Assembly (NCBI GenBank): GCA_036897095.1
Contig: JAYMSP010000002.1
Location: 100,158 to 164,157, forward strand
Length of the DNA: 64,000 nucleotides
Reading direction: 5' to 3'
Origin: Plantago elongata
Lineage: Eukaryota > Streptophyta > Magnoliopsida > Lamiales > Plantaginaceae
Under the pieces are notes generated by a model. It did no database searches, had not been told where the DNA came from, and saw only the letters and a program-made list of their open reading frames with translations. Positions 12,390 through 24,299 of the stretch are shown one piece after another; position 1 is the stretch's first letter, and every line of letters starts with the position of its first letter. The position numbers and the translations under genes were made by a program.

Positions 12390-13930
12390 CTAGATCATGA
12401 AACTAACATACTAGTTTCATGGACACAAAAACTAGTTTCAAAATAATAAAAATCTATTTTCATATTCACAAAAACTAGTTTCAGTACTACAAAATCTAGT
12501 TCCATGTCCACAACAGTTAGTTTCAGAACCACTGAAGTTAATTTCAAGTTCACTAAACTCGAATTAAGCGGCTATCGAGCCTCTCACAAAATTTAAAACC
12601 CTAGAGGAAAATGGTGAACCCAAAAAATCCACTAAATTTGATTACTCCATCCGAGAGCTACGATCTTAATTAGAGTTTAGGTTTAGGACGGGTCCAAGGA
12701 CTACCGTCCTGGACCCATCATAAACCCTAAACCCTAATTAAGCGGTTACCGAGCCTACAATGTTATTTTTAAGATCTAGTATGTTAGTTTCAGTATAAAT
12801 AGTATTAGTTTCAGGTTCACTCAAGTAGATTCAAAAACTCAGAAGTTAGTTTCATTTTCATCTATTTTAGTTTTATGTTTGATAAAGTTAGTTTCAGGAA
12901 GCCAGAGTTTATATTAATTAATGTTAGTTTCATCAACTAAAAATGTTGGTTTCAGGTTCCATCACACAACAAATATTATTAAATTAGTTTCATGTGAATC
13001 GAAGTTAGTTTCAGGTGCCTTTATACTAGTTTCTGGTTCATTAAGCTAGTTTCAAGAATTTAGAGTTAGTTTCATATTCATTAATGTCAGTTTCAACAAC
13101 TAAAAAAATGTCGTTTTCAGGTTCCATCACACGATAAAAATTAGTTTAATTAGTTTCATGTGAATTGAAGTTAGTTTTAGGTGACTTTATACTAGTTTTA
13201 AGATTTCTTATATTAGTTTCAGTATAAATAATATTAGTTTCAGGTTCATTCAAGTAGTTTCAAAAACTCAGAAGTAAGTTTCATGTTCATCTACTTTAGT
13301 TTTATGTCCGATAAAGTTAGTTTCAGGTTCATTAAGTTAGTTTCAGGGATTCAGATTTAGTTTCATATTCATTAATGTTAGTTTCAACAACTAAAAAATG
13401 TTGGTTTAAGGTTCCATCACACAACACATATTAGTTTAATTAGTTTCATGTGAATTGAAGTTAGTTTCAGGTGTCATGTACTAGTTTCAAGATTTTTTTT
13501 ATATTAGTTTCATAACCACAAAATTGATTTCATGTTCACATATCCTGGTTTCATGTTCACAAAAGTTAGTTTCAAAACCATAAAAATCCTAAAAATATTT
13601 GAATCAAAATCCCTGAAACTAGTACGGACATGTTTGAGACTAACTGTTATGTTTGTGAAACTAACTTTTATACTCCTGAAACTATTTTGACTTGGTATGA
13701 AACTAGAGAAACCAACATTTATGCTCCTGACACTAGCATGAATTGCTTGAAACTAGTGAAACTAATAGGTATATACATGAAACTAATGTTTTATGAAGCT
13801 AATATTCATGAAACTAATACAAACATATTTTAATATTTGTGAAACTAACTTCTCATTCAATAAAATTAACTTTTTTAAACTAGCAAACATAAAACCAATA
13901 AAGATGGGCATGAAACTAATAGAAATTTAC
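12390..13930. repeat. TTAGTTTCA array with strand switch
   Basis: The octamer TAGTTTCA occurs about 26 times on the plus strand between 12405 and 13580, spaced mostly 15-35 bp. From about 13610 to 13930 its reverse complement TGAAACTA occurs about 10 times instead. A higher-order unit is visible: the block containing AGTTTCAGTATAAATA recurs at about 12785 and 13215, and the block containing CAACTAAAAA recurs at about 12930, 13095 and 13390. The ends of any host element were not found. Direct repeats near one end and inverted ones near the other resemble the subterminal transposase-binding repeats of CACTA or the motif arrays of VANDAL-type Mutator elements, but that is inference. Confidence 0.8.
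12668..12743. repeat. imperfect palindrome inside the TTAGTTTCA array
   Basis: Two arms of about 34 bp form an imperfect inverted repeat. The left arm contains GTTTAGGTTTAGGACGGGTCC and, after a short loop, the right arm contains GGACCCATCATAAACCC. The palindrome is bracketed by near-identical direct copies of ATTAAGCGGNTANCGAGCCT at about 12562 and 12738, which suggests a nested insertion or a rearranged element end. Confidence 0.6.
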
Positions 13931-16900
13931 CTGCAACTTATATTTTACAGTAATTATCGATACAATATCAATTAAAAAGAGCTCTAATATTGAGTAACGT
14001 CGCATTGCCCAGGCCTTTCCTCTTCTTCCACATCGAAAAATTGAATCAGAACAATTTTTTTTAAAATTCATGTCGAAAACGAGAAGAAAATGGTGAAAAT
14101 ATCAAAGAGAGGTGAGGAAGAGAGCTTGTTGGAGGAAGAAGCGAGTAGAAATCGACAAAAAAAATAAAAAGAAGAGAGAAACAAGCGTAGTGTACTGGTG
14201 CTGAAGAAAGAAGCATGTTGAATCTAGAAGAAGGAATGAGGGTATAATGGAAAAATAAGAAAGTAATTAGGAAAAAAAATAGAATGGAGGTATCTGTGAT
14301 GATTTTAGCAAGCAGAATAAGCCTATTATGTAAAGTGATATGTTTTTGTAATTTTCTTTAAATACTATATATTCCCTTAAACTTAAGGTTGATAAGTTCG
14401 GAGTCACTCTTAATTATGTTAGTTTATTCAAACTTTATTCTAAGACGGTTGGATTTGCACTTTTTGTACGAGTATTCTAATTCTTGTGAAAGTATTCATG
14501 AACTTTTAACCGTTTAAAATATACGTGACGATCACAATTTCAGAAAAGCAGAGCAGTAATTTGGCCTAATTTTCACTTTAATATTGAATACTACACTGCG
14601 AAAACCTAAAGGTAGCACCCATGCCTCTTTGAGAGTTAAGAACCATCTAAAATAATAAGAGGTCTCTCCTGTAAAGAGTGCTATTCTTTTTTATAGTACT
14701 AGAAAATTGAGACGCACTTTTCGCGTGCGAATTTTAAACTGATGCTTTTAAATGTAAAGTTTTATAGATTAATAATTGAAATTATCGTAGAATTATTAGT
14801 TACATCGTCACAATATTAATTATAATGCTACATAGATTTTAATAAGAATAGATCATATAACGTCTCGGAATGTTCATAAAATGAATAGAAAAAATAAAAT
14901 GAAAAGCTCAAGTGAAGCTAACTACTTAATATGTATCACTCAAGTGAATTAATCGATTACACACACACACACACATATATATGGGGATGGACTATTGAAG
15001 TTATCTTGTTGAATTTGCAAATTAAATTTGTGTGTCAGATTAGATAAATGAAATTTGTGTGTTAGATTAGATCATAGTCACTACCACGTTCGTACATTAA
15101 TTGAGTTTATAAAAGAAAAAGTGGTTCTATCTATTTGATAACTAAAGAATTATGGGGCTGAATAAAATACCCGATAAGTAAATTTAACTGCATCATGTAT
15201 GTGAACTACTTAAATTAGAGGGTGAATTAAAAATGAACTAATTTGGTTCGCTAACTAACCTGGTTATTTTTTTTATAATAGTAATAGAATAGATATTATA
15301 CGTAGGAATTGATATTTTAATTGTTGACTTTCATATTAAATAACCTTAACACCTTTGGTCGTGAGCTTTATTTATATGTCATTTTCTAGTCCGACCCTTT
15401 ACTAGCTAGGTTCTAATTGAAGTTGTAACTACCATTAGAATTTAATTGAATAGTTTAAATAATCAAAATTTGAGATTTGATGAAAATAATCCTATCTAGC
15501 TAGCAAGTGCCGTTCCAACAAGGCATCTTGTGTCAATGTTGAAAGGGTCAAAGTTAAATGAAGAGTGTGACGTCTCACTAGCGTATCTTTCCATAGTGTG
15601 AATGAAAACCCTAATCAAATATTCCAAGCTTATTGTTTGTGCTTAAAATGGTGCTAACATGCTAAACATTTAACTTTATACAAAAAAAACTAAGAAAAGA
15701 TTTAAGGCCTGTTTGATGGGGACCAAAACAATGCTGACTTTCTACTGTTTGATAGATTACCACTTAAAGAAAATTCGAAGAACATATTCAACATTGCTTT
15801 CACTTTTGAAGTTGAAAACTATTTCCACCATTAGTGAATTGAATGAATGGATGAGTATATAAAAAACCCCCCTTTTTCCCTTTATATATCTCAGAGATAT
15901 AATATAGATTACAAACTTTTTCAATATATTCTATTTCCGAAGAGACTGTATCAGCATTACATAATATTTAACTACATATAATATGTTCTTAATGAAGTTG
16001 TATTTTACTTTCATAATATAAATTTATAAATTATATAATATTATTATTTTAAAAAAAATATACGATGTTGATCTTAAATTTATGATAGATGGCCAGTCCA
16101 ATTGCAGTAGTCATAGAATAATTTAACCCCCTTTCCCCTTCAAAGATCTTAGTGATATAGTATAAAAGATTTGACTTTAATTATTTTATCTCTTAAAGTG
16201 CGCCTTTTGCGACAATCTTTTATGCCAAATCACGTAATCAAGAACTTTATTTTGTGTATTATTGGTCATGATTAAAAGGCAAGAATCTAGTGGCGAATTT
16301 ACTGTTTTTGATTGTCAAAGTGAGACAGGAATATTTCGTGTCTTAATTTCGTTGTAACCTTGTTTAATTTTGTGCTTAATTCATTATCGTAGCACTAATT
16401 CATTCATTTAGACAGATGTGATTGACAATAAATTTAATTCCTCCATTAAGTCTGAAATTTCAAACTTATGGTTCTAATTCTTCTGGTATGTGTTAATCCA
16501 GTTGGGTTGTGTCTGTCTAGCGATATTTGACAATTGACACCAAGTATTGCATATGATGATAGTAGGGAAAGTTCGATAGGTGTCACCTTTTTAATGTTTA
16601 ATCTTTTGAAACGATTGGCACCATTGGAGAAAAATAGATGGAAACAATTTGATGGTGGAATTTTTGGTTATATTATTTACCCGTGGCACGCAATACCAAC
16701 GTGTAATTTTTATATTTTAATTTTAGTTATATACTATAAAAATATAAATACATCATTTTAATTGTATGAATAGTAACAAGTGAAACATAAAGTTTGACAT
16801 GGTTTATCCTAATATTAATAAAACCTAAAATTAAGTAAGTGGAAGAAGAAATTAATTTTGAAATTAACAACTGCTTTAAATTTTTTTAATTAGTATTAAT

Positions 16901-18134
16901 AATAGATATATGCGATTACTGCTATAGTCATATGTAAATGAACTAATACCGATGTCCTCTTTCTCTTTAAACAACAACCGATTATATTACAATTCGAATA
17001 AAGTATTAAGTCTTTAAGACTAATATAAAAGTTTAGGAGTGGGGTATGTTAGAATATGCTTAGACACGTAGCCTAACGTACAAGTCTACATACGAGTATA
17101 AAAGTAGGAATGAGTCCCACATATTTACTCAATTTATACTTATCTAACTAATCTAGGATATCTCCTAAAGAGATATTAGTTTCTAACTGCATGAAAGTTA
17201 AATGTATGAGAAAATGTGTTTTCAAGATCGTTTAAGAATATTTTTTATAGATCTATTCGAGGTATTTGGAGAAAGACACTTTGACATCACATTTATTTAT
17301 AGAATTCGCTGAAGCGACAGTGATCTTGAAAAATTGAGATCCAATTCTCGTATCTTCTAAGAAATAACAAGTAGCCATTAAAATTCATCCAAAGCTCTAC
17401 TCCTTTTACTTCTAGTCTAGTTTGAGGGTTATCAAGATCAACTTCCACCCTTCAAATACCCAAAAAACACATCACATTGCGAATATTAGAAAGAGGAATA
17501 TTAATGACGACCATAGCAATTGCACAAAATGATAGAGACACCAAGCAAATGAGGTCTAGGAGACATGACATTTGAAGGAGAAAACATGTTAACACCATAT
17601 CATTCATATATATTTTCCAAGTGAATCTTTGTTTGATTATTATCATGGAGCCAAAAGGAAAAAGGAATCTTAGTACTTTAGATGTAAAGTCTGCAATGAA
17701 ATTTGGAAACCTCGTGGCACAAGCTTTACCAAGGCTTTTGGAAGTAATGTTTGTTCAAATGTTCCGAATCATGCAAAAAAGATGGATGATGCAACCTGAA
17801 GCAAAAGCACTAGGGATCATGATATGGATTGATAAGTACTATTCTAAATTATTTAGCCTTTTGGGAGAGAATAACTACATCAACAAAGAAATAACCCTTT
17901 TCAAAGCTCATGGTAGGACAAGTTTGTTGCTAACCGTGTATTGTTACTCTTTGTCCACCTAGTCGGATCGACGAGTGTGTTCTCCGAATAAGCTTATCGC
18001 ATAAAAAACTGACATGTAATAAACCGTTTGAATTTGGGTAATTGAGTTTCTAAGAACCTCTTACAAGGCAAATAATATACGTTCTGAATTTTCTTAGCGA
18101 GAAATTAATAGTTTATATTGGCATACTATGTATA
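13931..18134. other. intergenic DNA, no gene recognised
   Basis: No convincing gene. A purine-rich stretch (AAG/GAAG-rich) lies at about 14080-14280. A short tandem duplication of 27 bp (AAATTTGTGTGT-containing) is at 15024-15077. An AC dinucleotide run, (AC)8 followed by AT repeats, is at 14959-14982. Sequence near 17040-17200 begins TGTTAGAATATG and contains GAGTCCCACAT, which recalls some plant LTRs, but no second copy or primer site was found. Confidence 0.45.
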
Positions 18135-18306
18135 TGAAAGAATATATTCCGTGATTGTATTAATGAATACTGAGGGGTATATATACAAATACAAACTACA
18201 CTATTCTAATGAGAATACGAATTCTATCTTAAACTACACTACACTAGACTAAAATTATGCTAACTAACTCTAACTAGACTAAAATTATTTACACATAATC
18301 TCTCAC
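18135..18306 (-). repeat. 3' LTR of the deleted copia element
   Basis: In plus orientation it begins TGAAAGAATATATTCCGTG and ends in CACA. Its middle (GTATTAATGAATA, ATATACAAATACAAACTACAC, TATGCTAACTAACTCTAA) matches the other LTR. The stop codon of the RNase H frame abuts its start on the minus strand. Confidence 0.85.
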
Positions 18307-18316
18307 ACCCCCGCGG

Positions 18317-18650
18317 TCAAAACGGGGGACGGACGAACGTTGAGATTGGAGCGAAAGTCTTCAAACAAAACCCGATGTAGGCCTTTAGTGAAAATATCTG
18401 TAATCTGATATCTTGACGGAACATGTAGTACACGAACATCTCCACGAGTAATATGTTCTCGAACAAAATGTATATCCATTTAGATATGCTTGGTACGTTG
18501 ATGTTGAACTGGATTTCCTGAGAGGTAAATCGCACTCACGTTATCACAATATACCAAAGTAGCCTTCGAGACAGGACAATGAAATTCCAGAAGGAAGTTA
18601 CGCAGCCAACATGATTCGGCAACTACATTCGCAAACTCCCTGGTTGTGTA
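18317..18650 (-). pseudogene. copia RNase H / pol C-terminal remnant
   Basis: The minus-strand frame reads ESCWLRNFLLEFHCP, then YCDNVSAIYLSGNP, one stop codon, and DIHFVREHITRGDVRVLHV to the end of pol. These are the last part of the copia RNase H domain. The upstream part of pol is absent and the frame fuses into gag-derived sequence at about 18640. It is a decayed fragment, not an expressed gene. Confidence 0.85.
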
Positions 18651-18659
18651 GCTTGCCAA

Positions 18660-19494
18660 GGTACATTCGCCGAAGGTCGCGAATTTCTAGTATTACTTTG
18701 AACATTAGTCCTGTCTTGACCATTGTTCTTGCTTTCTTTCCTTGTCCACTGCCCTTGCCATTATTCCTGTTACGTGGTTGGCTGGTGTTGTCGGAGTGGT
18801 CATCATGAACATCGGTAATTAACCATCGCAGACCCAGTACCTGTAGACATAGTAGCAACAAGTTCTCGTTCCTCTAGGCAAAGAGAAGAACGGGCTTCAG
18901 AGAAGTATGGTAATACTTTGGCATGACGAATCTGAGTACCCACACCTTTGTATGCTTAGGTTAATCTCGAAACAAGCTGAAGAACTAGTCGACTGTTTGG
19001 GACAGGGGCTCCAACGAAGCTAATCAACTAAGCTAACGTTGGCAATAGGTGGAGGAATTCGAAAAGTCTTCCAAACGGGTAGACGTGAACTCATGCTCAA
19101 GAATAATAACACGAGAGGTTTGATGGTCCTGAAAAATCTCCCGCAATCGATCCCAAGCTTCCATAGCAATCGCACCGGGTTCGATAATGGTATTGAGGAG
19201 ATCGTTTGAAATCGTGGAATAAATCAATTGGAGGATCGTAGCCTCAATGGTAGACCACGTTTCAATTTCTTCATCAAGCTTTGGAGCTGGTTTCTCCTTA
19301 CCTTCAGGAGGCCGGATAATGTGGTGCAAAACACGATTAGCTCGAGCATGAATTTGAAATAATTCGGCCCAAGTTGCGTATTGCGAGTTCTCCAATTCAA
19401 GGACGACGGAAACGTACGGCTTGAGATTTGTGGCTGTGAGGGCCGGAGGAGGAACTGTTTTAACCACAAGAGTAGGAGACCCAATAGTCGACAT
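18660..19494 (-). pseudogene. copia gag (UBN2-type) remnant
   Basis: The frame 19494-19033 encodes a 153-residue product with the usual gag start region, the block YATWAELFQIHARANRVLHH and a block ending EHEFTSTRLEDF. These are features of plant copia gag (UBN2-like) proteins. Downstream, in other frames, come a GAPVPNSRL-like block and a Gly/Asn/Gln-rich C-terminal part, so at least one frameshift separates them. No zinc knuckle was confidently seen. Confidence 0.8.
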
Positions 19495-19728
19495 GGTGAA
19501 GGGACGGGGTCAGTCGAAATCGAAAAACAAGGGAATGGATGGGAAGCTGTTGTTTGTAGAGAAACATGCGAAGGAGAAGTTCGATAGGACAGTGATCCAA
19601 TTGAGAAGGAAAAATCGGAAGACGTGAGAGGCAAGTTATCGATTTGTGTGAAGACGACCGACCGAATATTCAAGAGGATTGTCAGCAGAGAATTCGCAGC
19701 GTAGAAAATCGAAACCAATATGACACCG

Positions 19729-19891
19729 TGGAAAAATATCTTCCGTGTTTGTATTAATGAATATCAAGGGGTGTATATACAAATACAAACTACACTACTC
19801 GAATGAGAATATGAATTATAGCTTAACTCTAATTAGGTTAGGATTATGCTAACTAACTCTAATTAGACTAGGATTATTCACTATTTTATCA
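19729..19891 (-). repeat. 5' LTR of the deleted copia element
   Basis: In plus orientation it begins TGGAAAAATATCTTCCGTG and ends TTTTATCA. Just inside it the minus strand has TCATATTGGTTTCGA, a degraded form of the usual tRNA-Met primer site. Confidence 0.85.
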
Positions 19892-19896
19892 GTATA

Positions 19897-22800
19897 TAGG
19901 ACGTACCAAAGATTAGAGACCAGTTTGAGGGAGGGGGACTATAACTCTAAATTTTAGGGGGCGGACACCCATGCATGTTTATCGATTACGTTATCAAAAC
20001 CATTGTATTTAAAACTCTAAATTGTCATCTTAATTATTTTTGAAAAATTCATATAGATTAGTTCTTAAAACCAATCACTTTATTTCGAAATCATCGAATA
20101 ACTTAATTGTTAGATCGCGACAAGCATATCTTATATATCCTTGCGGACACGTTAATTAGGTGGTGATTTGATTGCATAAATCATGTCTGAAATCATGAAA
20201 TTGCTAACAGGTGTTATCTAGTGCTAGTACACTTGGACATTTATTCAAAATGTTGAATCATTACAGAATGGCCCATCAAAATTAAAGCTCAAGAACCTTC
20301 ACATTTTAGGAACATATGGTGCTCTCCACCACAGACCACTCAACACTCAACAACTTGCATCTCTCTGTACAGGGATTCATTCCCACTTATACATGCCCTC
20401 CCAATACCTCAGACCCATGAGTGGAAATCAAAACGAATCAACGGGTAGTAACGAGAGAAGGAAAACGTAATGAAATGGATGAGCTTGACACGAATTTGGC
20501 ATGAATGAACTAGAATGAGTGTGAGCTAGTAGTAGATGCATGCCCATGGGAGCAAAGAGAATCACAAGTAGTAGATGCATGCCCATGGGAAGCAAAGTGA
20601 ATCGCTAGATATGTGTATGTTTTGTCCCATGAGGAGCAAATCGAATCGCTAGTTTGTTTTGCGAGGAAGGGTGCAAGTGATCCTTACTTAACAACTTAGT
20701 TTGAAATCCTACTCCGCGTACACCACTTAGGTTAATCTTACGATGGCGTATGAATTCAAATCTATGTGTCGGAACTAGAGAACATCATTCCAAAGCAAAG
20801 AAGAAAAACTAACACTGTCAAGTCAAGTCCACAACTTACAAGTGAACATGATATTATTGTGTCTTTGCCTGTTACTTGTTGGAAATTAGGTCATTCCATG
20901 TTCATTAGAGAGGCTTTACATCAATCAAATTAATCATTCTTCTTTTCATTTTTAAAATTATGAATAGTAGAAAAAGCTTTTCTTTAGTGTCCAAGAAAAA
21001 AAACAATAATAGAAACGTGGACGAGTAAAAAGGAGTTGGGATTGATATAATTAGAAATGGTAGGAACATGTCTCACCCCTTGGACTTTACCAAAAATAGG
21101 CCTCTTTTCTTCTTTTTGGTGGGGTTTCCTGTTTCATTTCCACTGGAGCTTGCTGATATGACATTTGGCATTAATGATGTTGATTTTTAACAAGTCCGAC
21201 TCAACTCAACTCATTCGGTAAAGTATTCGAGTTGTGTCGTAATATTTATGGAATTTACATATAGAATTTATTGGTAATTTACTGAATTTATATTGAACTT
21301 CAACCTAGTGAATTTTTTGGATATGTGGTGAACTTCATCACAGACAATCAATTTTTAATTAGTATACAATTTTGCATGTTCTCTAGACACTACTTATCCG
21401 ATCTCATATGAAAGATGGCCCATATATTAACACAGAGTCATGGCCCAATTCATAGAGGATTAGGGATTTAGCCATACATCCATTAATCAGGCTAATTTAA
21501 ACGAAGGAAACCCTGCTGTTCAAATTGGGCCCAGGCTTTTAGTTGGCCATCGGGCATTAAAGTAGGCTTTCCCATTTGTACAATTTTGAAATTTTCTATG
21601 ATTCTCAGCTTATCTGGGACTGGGGACAGCGAGTATCAAAACCTGGAGTCGAAAGTCGAAACAGATTCAGATAGATCTTTAAATAGGAGATAGGAGATGC
21701 AGAGCGCCGACATAATCAACTGACAGCGGACAGAGTGTAGGAGTCAATTGACGAATCCGTGGAATATAAACTTCGCGAGTAATTCAGTCGCTACTAACTA
21801 AGATGGGCCATGACCTGTAAACACTAAACAGAGTATAAATTATCGGACACACGCCCCCAACAAGTGCTACGAACCTGCTGCTTCAAGGAGATATAGGTTA
21901 GAAACTTGTTTTTATTTAATCCAATGTATGAAAAGAAGGGTATCTTTTACTTGCGTGCTCTACTGCTCTGTGATTTTTGTATGATTTCAGCCAGGATAAC
22001 TGATAAATCATGTGTGCTATTTCTGAATTAATCAAAGATCTGCGGAGTAAGAAACATCATGCCTAGTCCTCGGTCGGAGATAGTATTAGCATACTATCAA
22101 TATGGATTACTTTTTAAAGGGAAAATGTAAAAGTTCTGCAGTAGTATAAGATTTTGTATTATTGGTATGAAGTTCAGCGCGGTGGAGTAGTATATTGTCA
22201 AGATATTGGAGGTTCAAATAGACCTCTGGGTACAACATGAAATGGGTTGTCTAGGAAGCGTCCGGTGCATATATGGAAATGGGTCTCAGCTGTAACATGA
22301 ACATCATATTTTGAAGCACAACACTCGATTTTGCTTTCTGATCCTATGAAGAATAATTGCTATGCTAAGCTCACCAATTTGCAGCATAGAGCAGTGTACT
22401 TAGAATTGGGAACATGAGTTCTCCCTCACTGCAGTCAGAACATAACAATTAAACAGAGAGAGGGAGAACAGTTATTCAATTAAGATAGTGTTCAAGGATT
22501 ACTGTTTTTCATGGTATAATTGGCAATACTGGAAAAAGTAAGGATGAGTTGCTTCCAGCGTGGAAGCTCCGCGGATTTCGTCAATTTAAAAAAAAAAAAA
22601 AAGATCTAGCAGAGCTCAGATACAGTAAGGTGGTTGTGGTGGCAGAGTAACTGAAGAAGAGGGAGAGCAGGTGGTATGGTAGGAAATTTTGGAAAATAGT
22701 ATTTTGTTTGGATTAAAATGTAAATTGAATATTAAGAAGGGAGGAGGAATTTCGGATTACTATGATTAGCCTAGCCCTCATAATTTTAAACTAAAAAACA

Positions 22801-23630
22801 GCTTCACACTTCTACCCGTTGATAACTTGGAGCAATGGCAAGCTCATATAGATTCATCCCCATCACATTTACACCTATGATCTAGTAGGTATACCAAGCC
22901 TACAGAGTCCAGATTTAATACTTGACGCAAATCAAAGGAAACACTTGCACAGCAGACTCCCCAAAAAATTGAAAAACACTTCAAAATGTATTCAACAAGT
23001 ACTTTTAGATGTATCGGACAAACCTACAACTTAATAGCAACGTTGTCACAAATCCAGATTCAGTTTACACACCGAGTAAACTCAGAGAAGCTAACTGAAT
23101 ATGATCCATGAGATAAATTTTCAAACTAAAACATCTACTGACCAGAGGCACTGACTCAGCTAAATTCTCTAGAACGGTATGCATCCAAAGATTAATCATA
23201 CCTTAAAAAAACATCTATTTCAGCTAGATTGCCAATGAGAAGAATCATAAATGCTAAATCGAATAACAAGAGAAAGATCATCCACACCAACTACAAACAC
23301 TTATGTAAAAACACAATGCCAAATGCTAGAACGAATAATCAAATATATAAATTATCCACAATGCTCAATTGAAATAGCCAATTAAACAGATCACCCACGC
23401 ATTATCAACACATAAACACATAACATTCGCAAATAGTAAAAATAACACAAATTATAACAACCACAACTCTATGAAATCCGCTGCATTTTCATATATAATT
23501 CCCAAAAAAACAGAACACTTAGTCGTCCAACAAAACAAACTAAATTAACATCATCCATAACAAAAAACACACTTCAAAAAATCCCCAAAGACAGCCATTC
23601 CTGACCTGCAATCGCAATCTAAATCACCAA
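19897..23630. other. intergenic DNA, including the likely 3' UTR of eS17
   Basis: No gene is recognised between the copia element and eS17. At 20528-20603 a block of about 36 bp containing AGTAGATGCATGCCCATGGG occurs twice, 39 bp apart, with a weaker third trace after it. A poly-A run lies at about 22588-22602. The last few hundred bases before 23631 probably include the eS17 3' UTR. Confidence 0.5.
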
Positions 23631-24062
23631 TCAGTATCTCCTCGGCCCACCACGTCCATAGCTAGACGGAGCCATAGCCGCAGCAGCCACACCTTCATTC
23701 TCCTTCAACACCACACCAGGAATATCCTTCATCCCCAACACATCGAGCATGTCAATCGTCTCCTGATCAACCTCGATGTGAGACACATTGATTGCGGACT
23801 CCTCAGGGACGAAATCCATCCGACGCTCGCGCTCCTCCTCCTGGAGCTTGAGCGAGATGCCGCGGACCGGACCTTTCTGGATACGCTTCATGAGGTGAGT
23901 GGAGAAGCCGGCGATCTTGTTGCGGAGGCGCTTGGAGGGGATGATGGCGACCTCTTGCAGGACCTTTTTGTTGGTGTGGAAGTCGAGTGTCATTTTGGAG
24001 TAGTAGTTTTCGATCACTTGGCGTGACGATTTCTTCACGGTCTTTGTGCGAACGCGACCCAT
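23631..24062 (-). CDS. RPS17: 40S ribosomal protein eS17 (RPS17)
   Basis: This is a complete, intronless 143-residue coding region for ribosomal protein eS17, a component of the small cytosolic subunit near the mRNA exit region. The start [20 protein letters not shown], the central block with [11 protein letters not shown] and THLMKR, and the [12 protein letters not shown] block are all conserved in the family, and the length matches plant eS17 proteins. The tail ending GRGGPRRY is typical of plant copies. The start codon at 24062-24060 is the first in frame. Upstream, a telo-box and site II motifs fit the coordinated expression of plant ribosomal protein genes. GC content of the coding part is clearly higher than its surroundings. 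Confidence 0.97.
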   Translation of the reverse strand: MGRVRTKTVKKSSRQVIENYYSKMTLDFHTNKKVLQEVAIIPSKRLRNKIAGFSTHLMKRIQKGPVRGISLKLQEEERERRMDFVPEESAINVSHIEVDQETIDMLDVLGMKDIPGVVLKENEGVAAAAMAPSSYGRGGPRRY

Positions 24063-24110
24063 GGTTGTGCCGGAGAGAGGTGGTGGAGAGATGCGGAGAG
24101 ATGCTCGGAT

Positions 24111-24119
24111 TTAGGGTTT
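24111..24119 (-). promoter_or_regulatory. telo-box upstream of eS17
   Basis: The minus strand reads AAACCCTAA about 50 bases before the start codon. This telo-box is frequent near the transcription start of plant ribosomal protein and translation genes. Confidence 0.7.
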
Positions 24120-24170
24120 GTGGTGAGGGAGGGGAAATGGGGTTTGGGGGTTTTATTGTGTTGGTAGAGA

Positions 24171-24182
24171 AGCCCATGGGCT
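24171..24182. promoter_or_regulatory. site II motifs upstream of eS17
   Basis: AGCCCATGGGCT contains back-to-back site II cores (TGGGCT and its complement). Two more AGCCCA cores lie at 24246-24251 and 24275-24280. Site II elements are TCP-factor targets that occur with telo-boxes in plant ribosomal protein promoters. Confidence 0.65.
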
Positions 24183-24299
24183 GTTTGGTGTTAGGAATTT
24201 ATGTGCTGGATGAAGGAGTTTGTTTGTTATTGGACTTTATGGGAGAGCCCAATAAGTGTTTGTGGTGTGATAAAAGCCCAATGTCCATACCATAGTTGT

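Larger units (their letters stand above)
18135..19891 (-). mobile_element. Ty1/copia-like LTR retrotransposon with large internal deletion
   Basis: The element is bounded by direct repeats of about 165 bp: 3' LTR 18135-18306 and 5' LTR 19729-19891 in minus orientation. Both are flanked by GTATA (18130-18134 and 19892-19896), a perfect 5-bp target-site duplication. The interior starts with a gag-type frame (19494-19033) and then a frame-broken gag continuation down to about 18660. It joins directly to the RNase H end of pol at about 18317-18640, identified by blocks such as YCDNVSAIYLSGNP and VPSRYQITDIFTKGL. Protease, integrase and most of reverse transcriptase are missing. One in-frame stop interrupts the RNase H part. 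The LTRs have diverged, so the insertion is old and non-autonomous. Confidence 0.9.

Noticed and set aside
12390-13930. CRISPR-like array
   Set aside because: Spacers are variable in length and partly repeated themselves, the motif is only 8-9 bp and changes strand, and the setting is a plant nuclear genome.
17040-17200. Another LTR beginning TGTTAGAATATG
   Set aside because: No second copy, primer-binding site or purine tract was found nearby.
17621-17962. A 113-codon plus-strand open frame, with a Cys-rich stretch (FRCKVCNEIWKPRG) in another frame
   Set aside because: The Cys-rich piece recalls a zinc-binding transposase end, but it is short, starts and stops abruptly and could not be tied to a family.
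23778-24026. A plus-strand open frame inside eS17
   Set aside because: It is the antisense shadow of the ribosomal protein gene.
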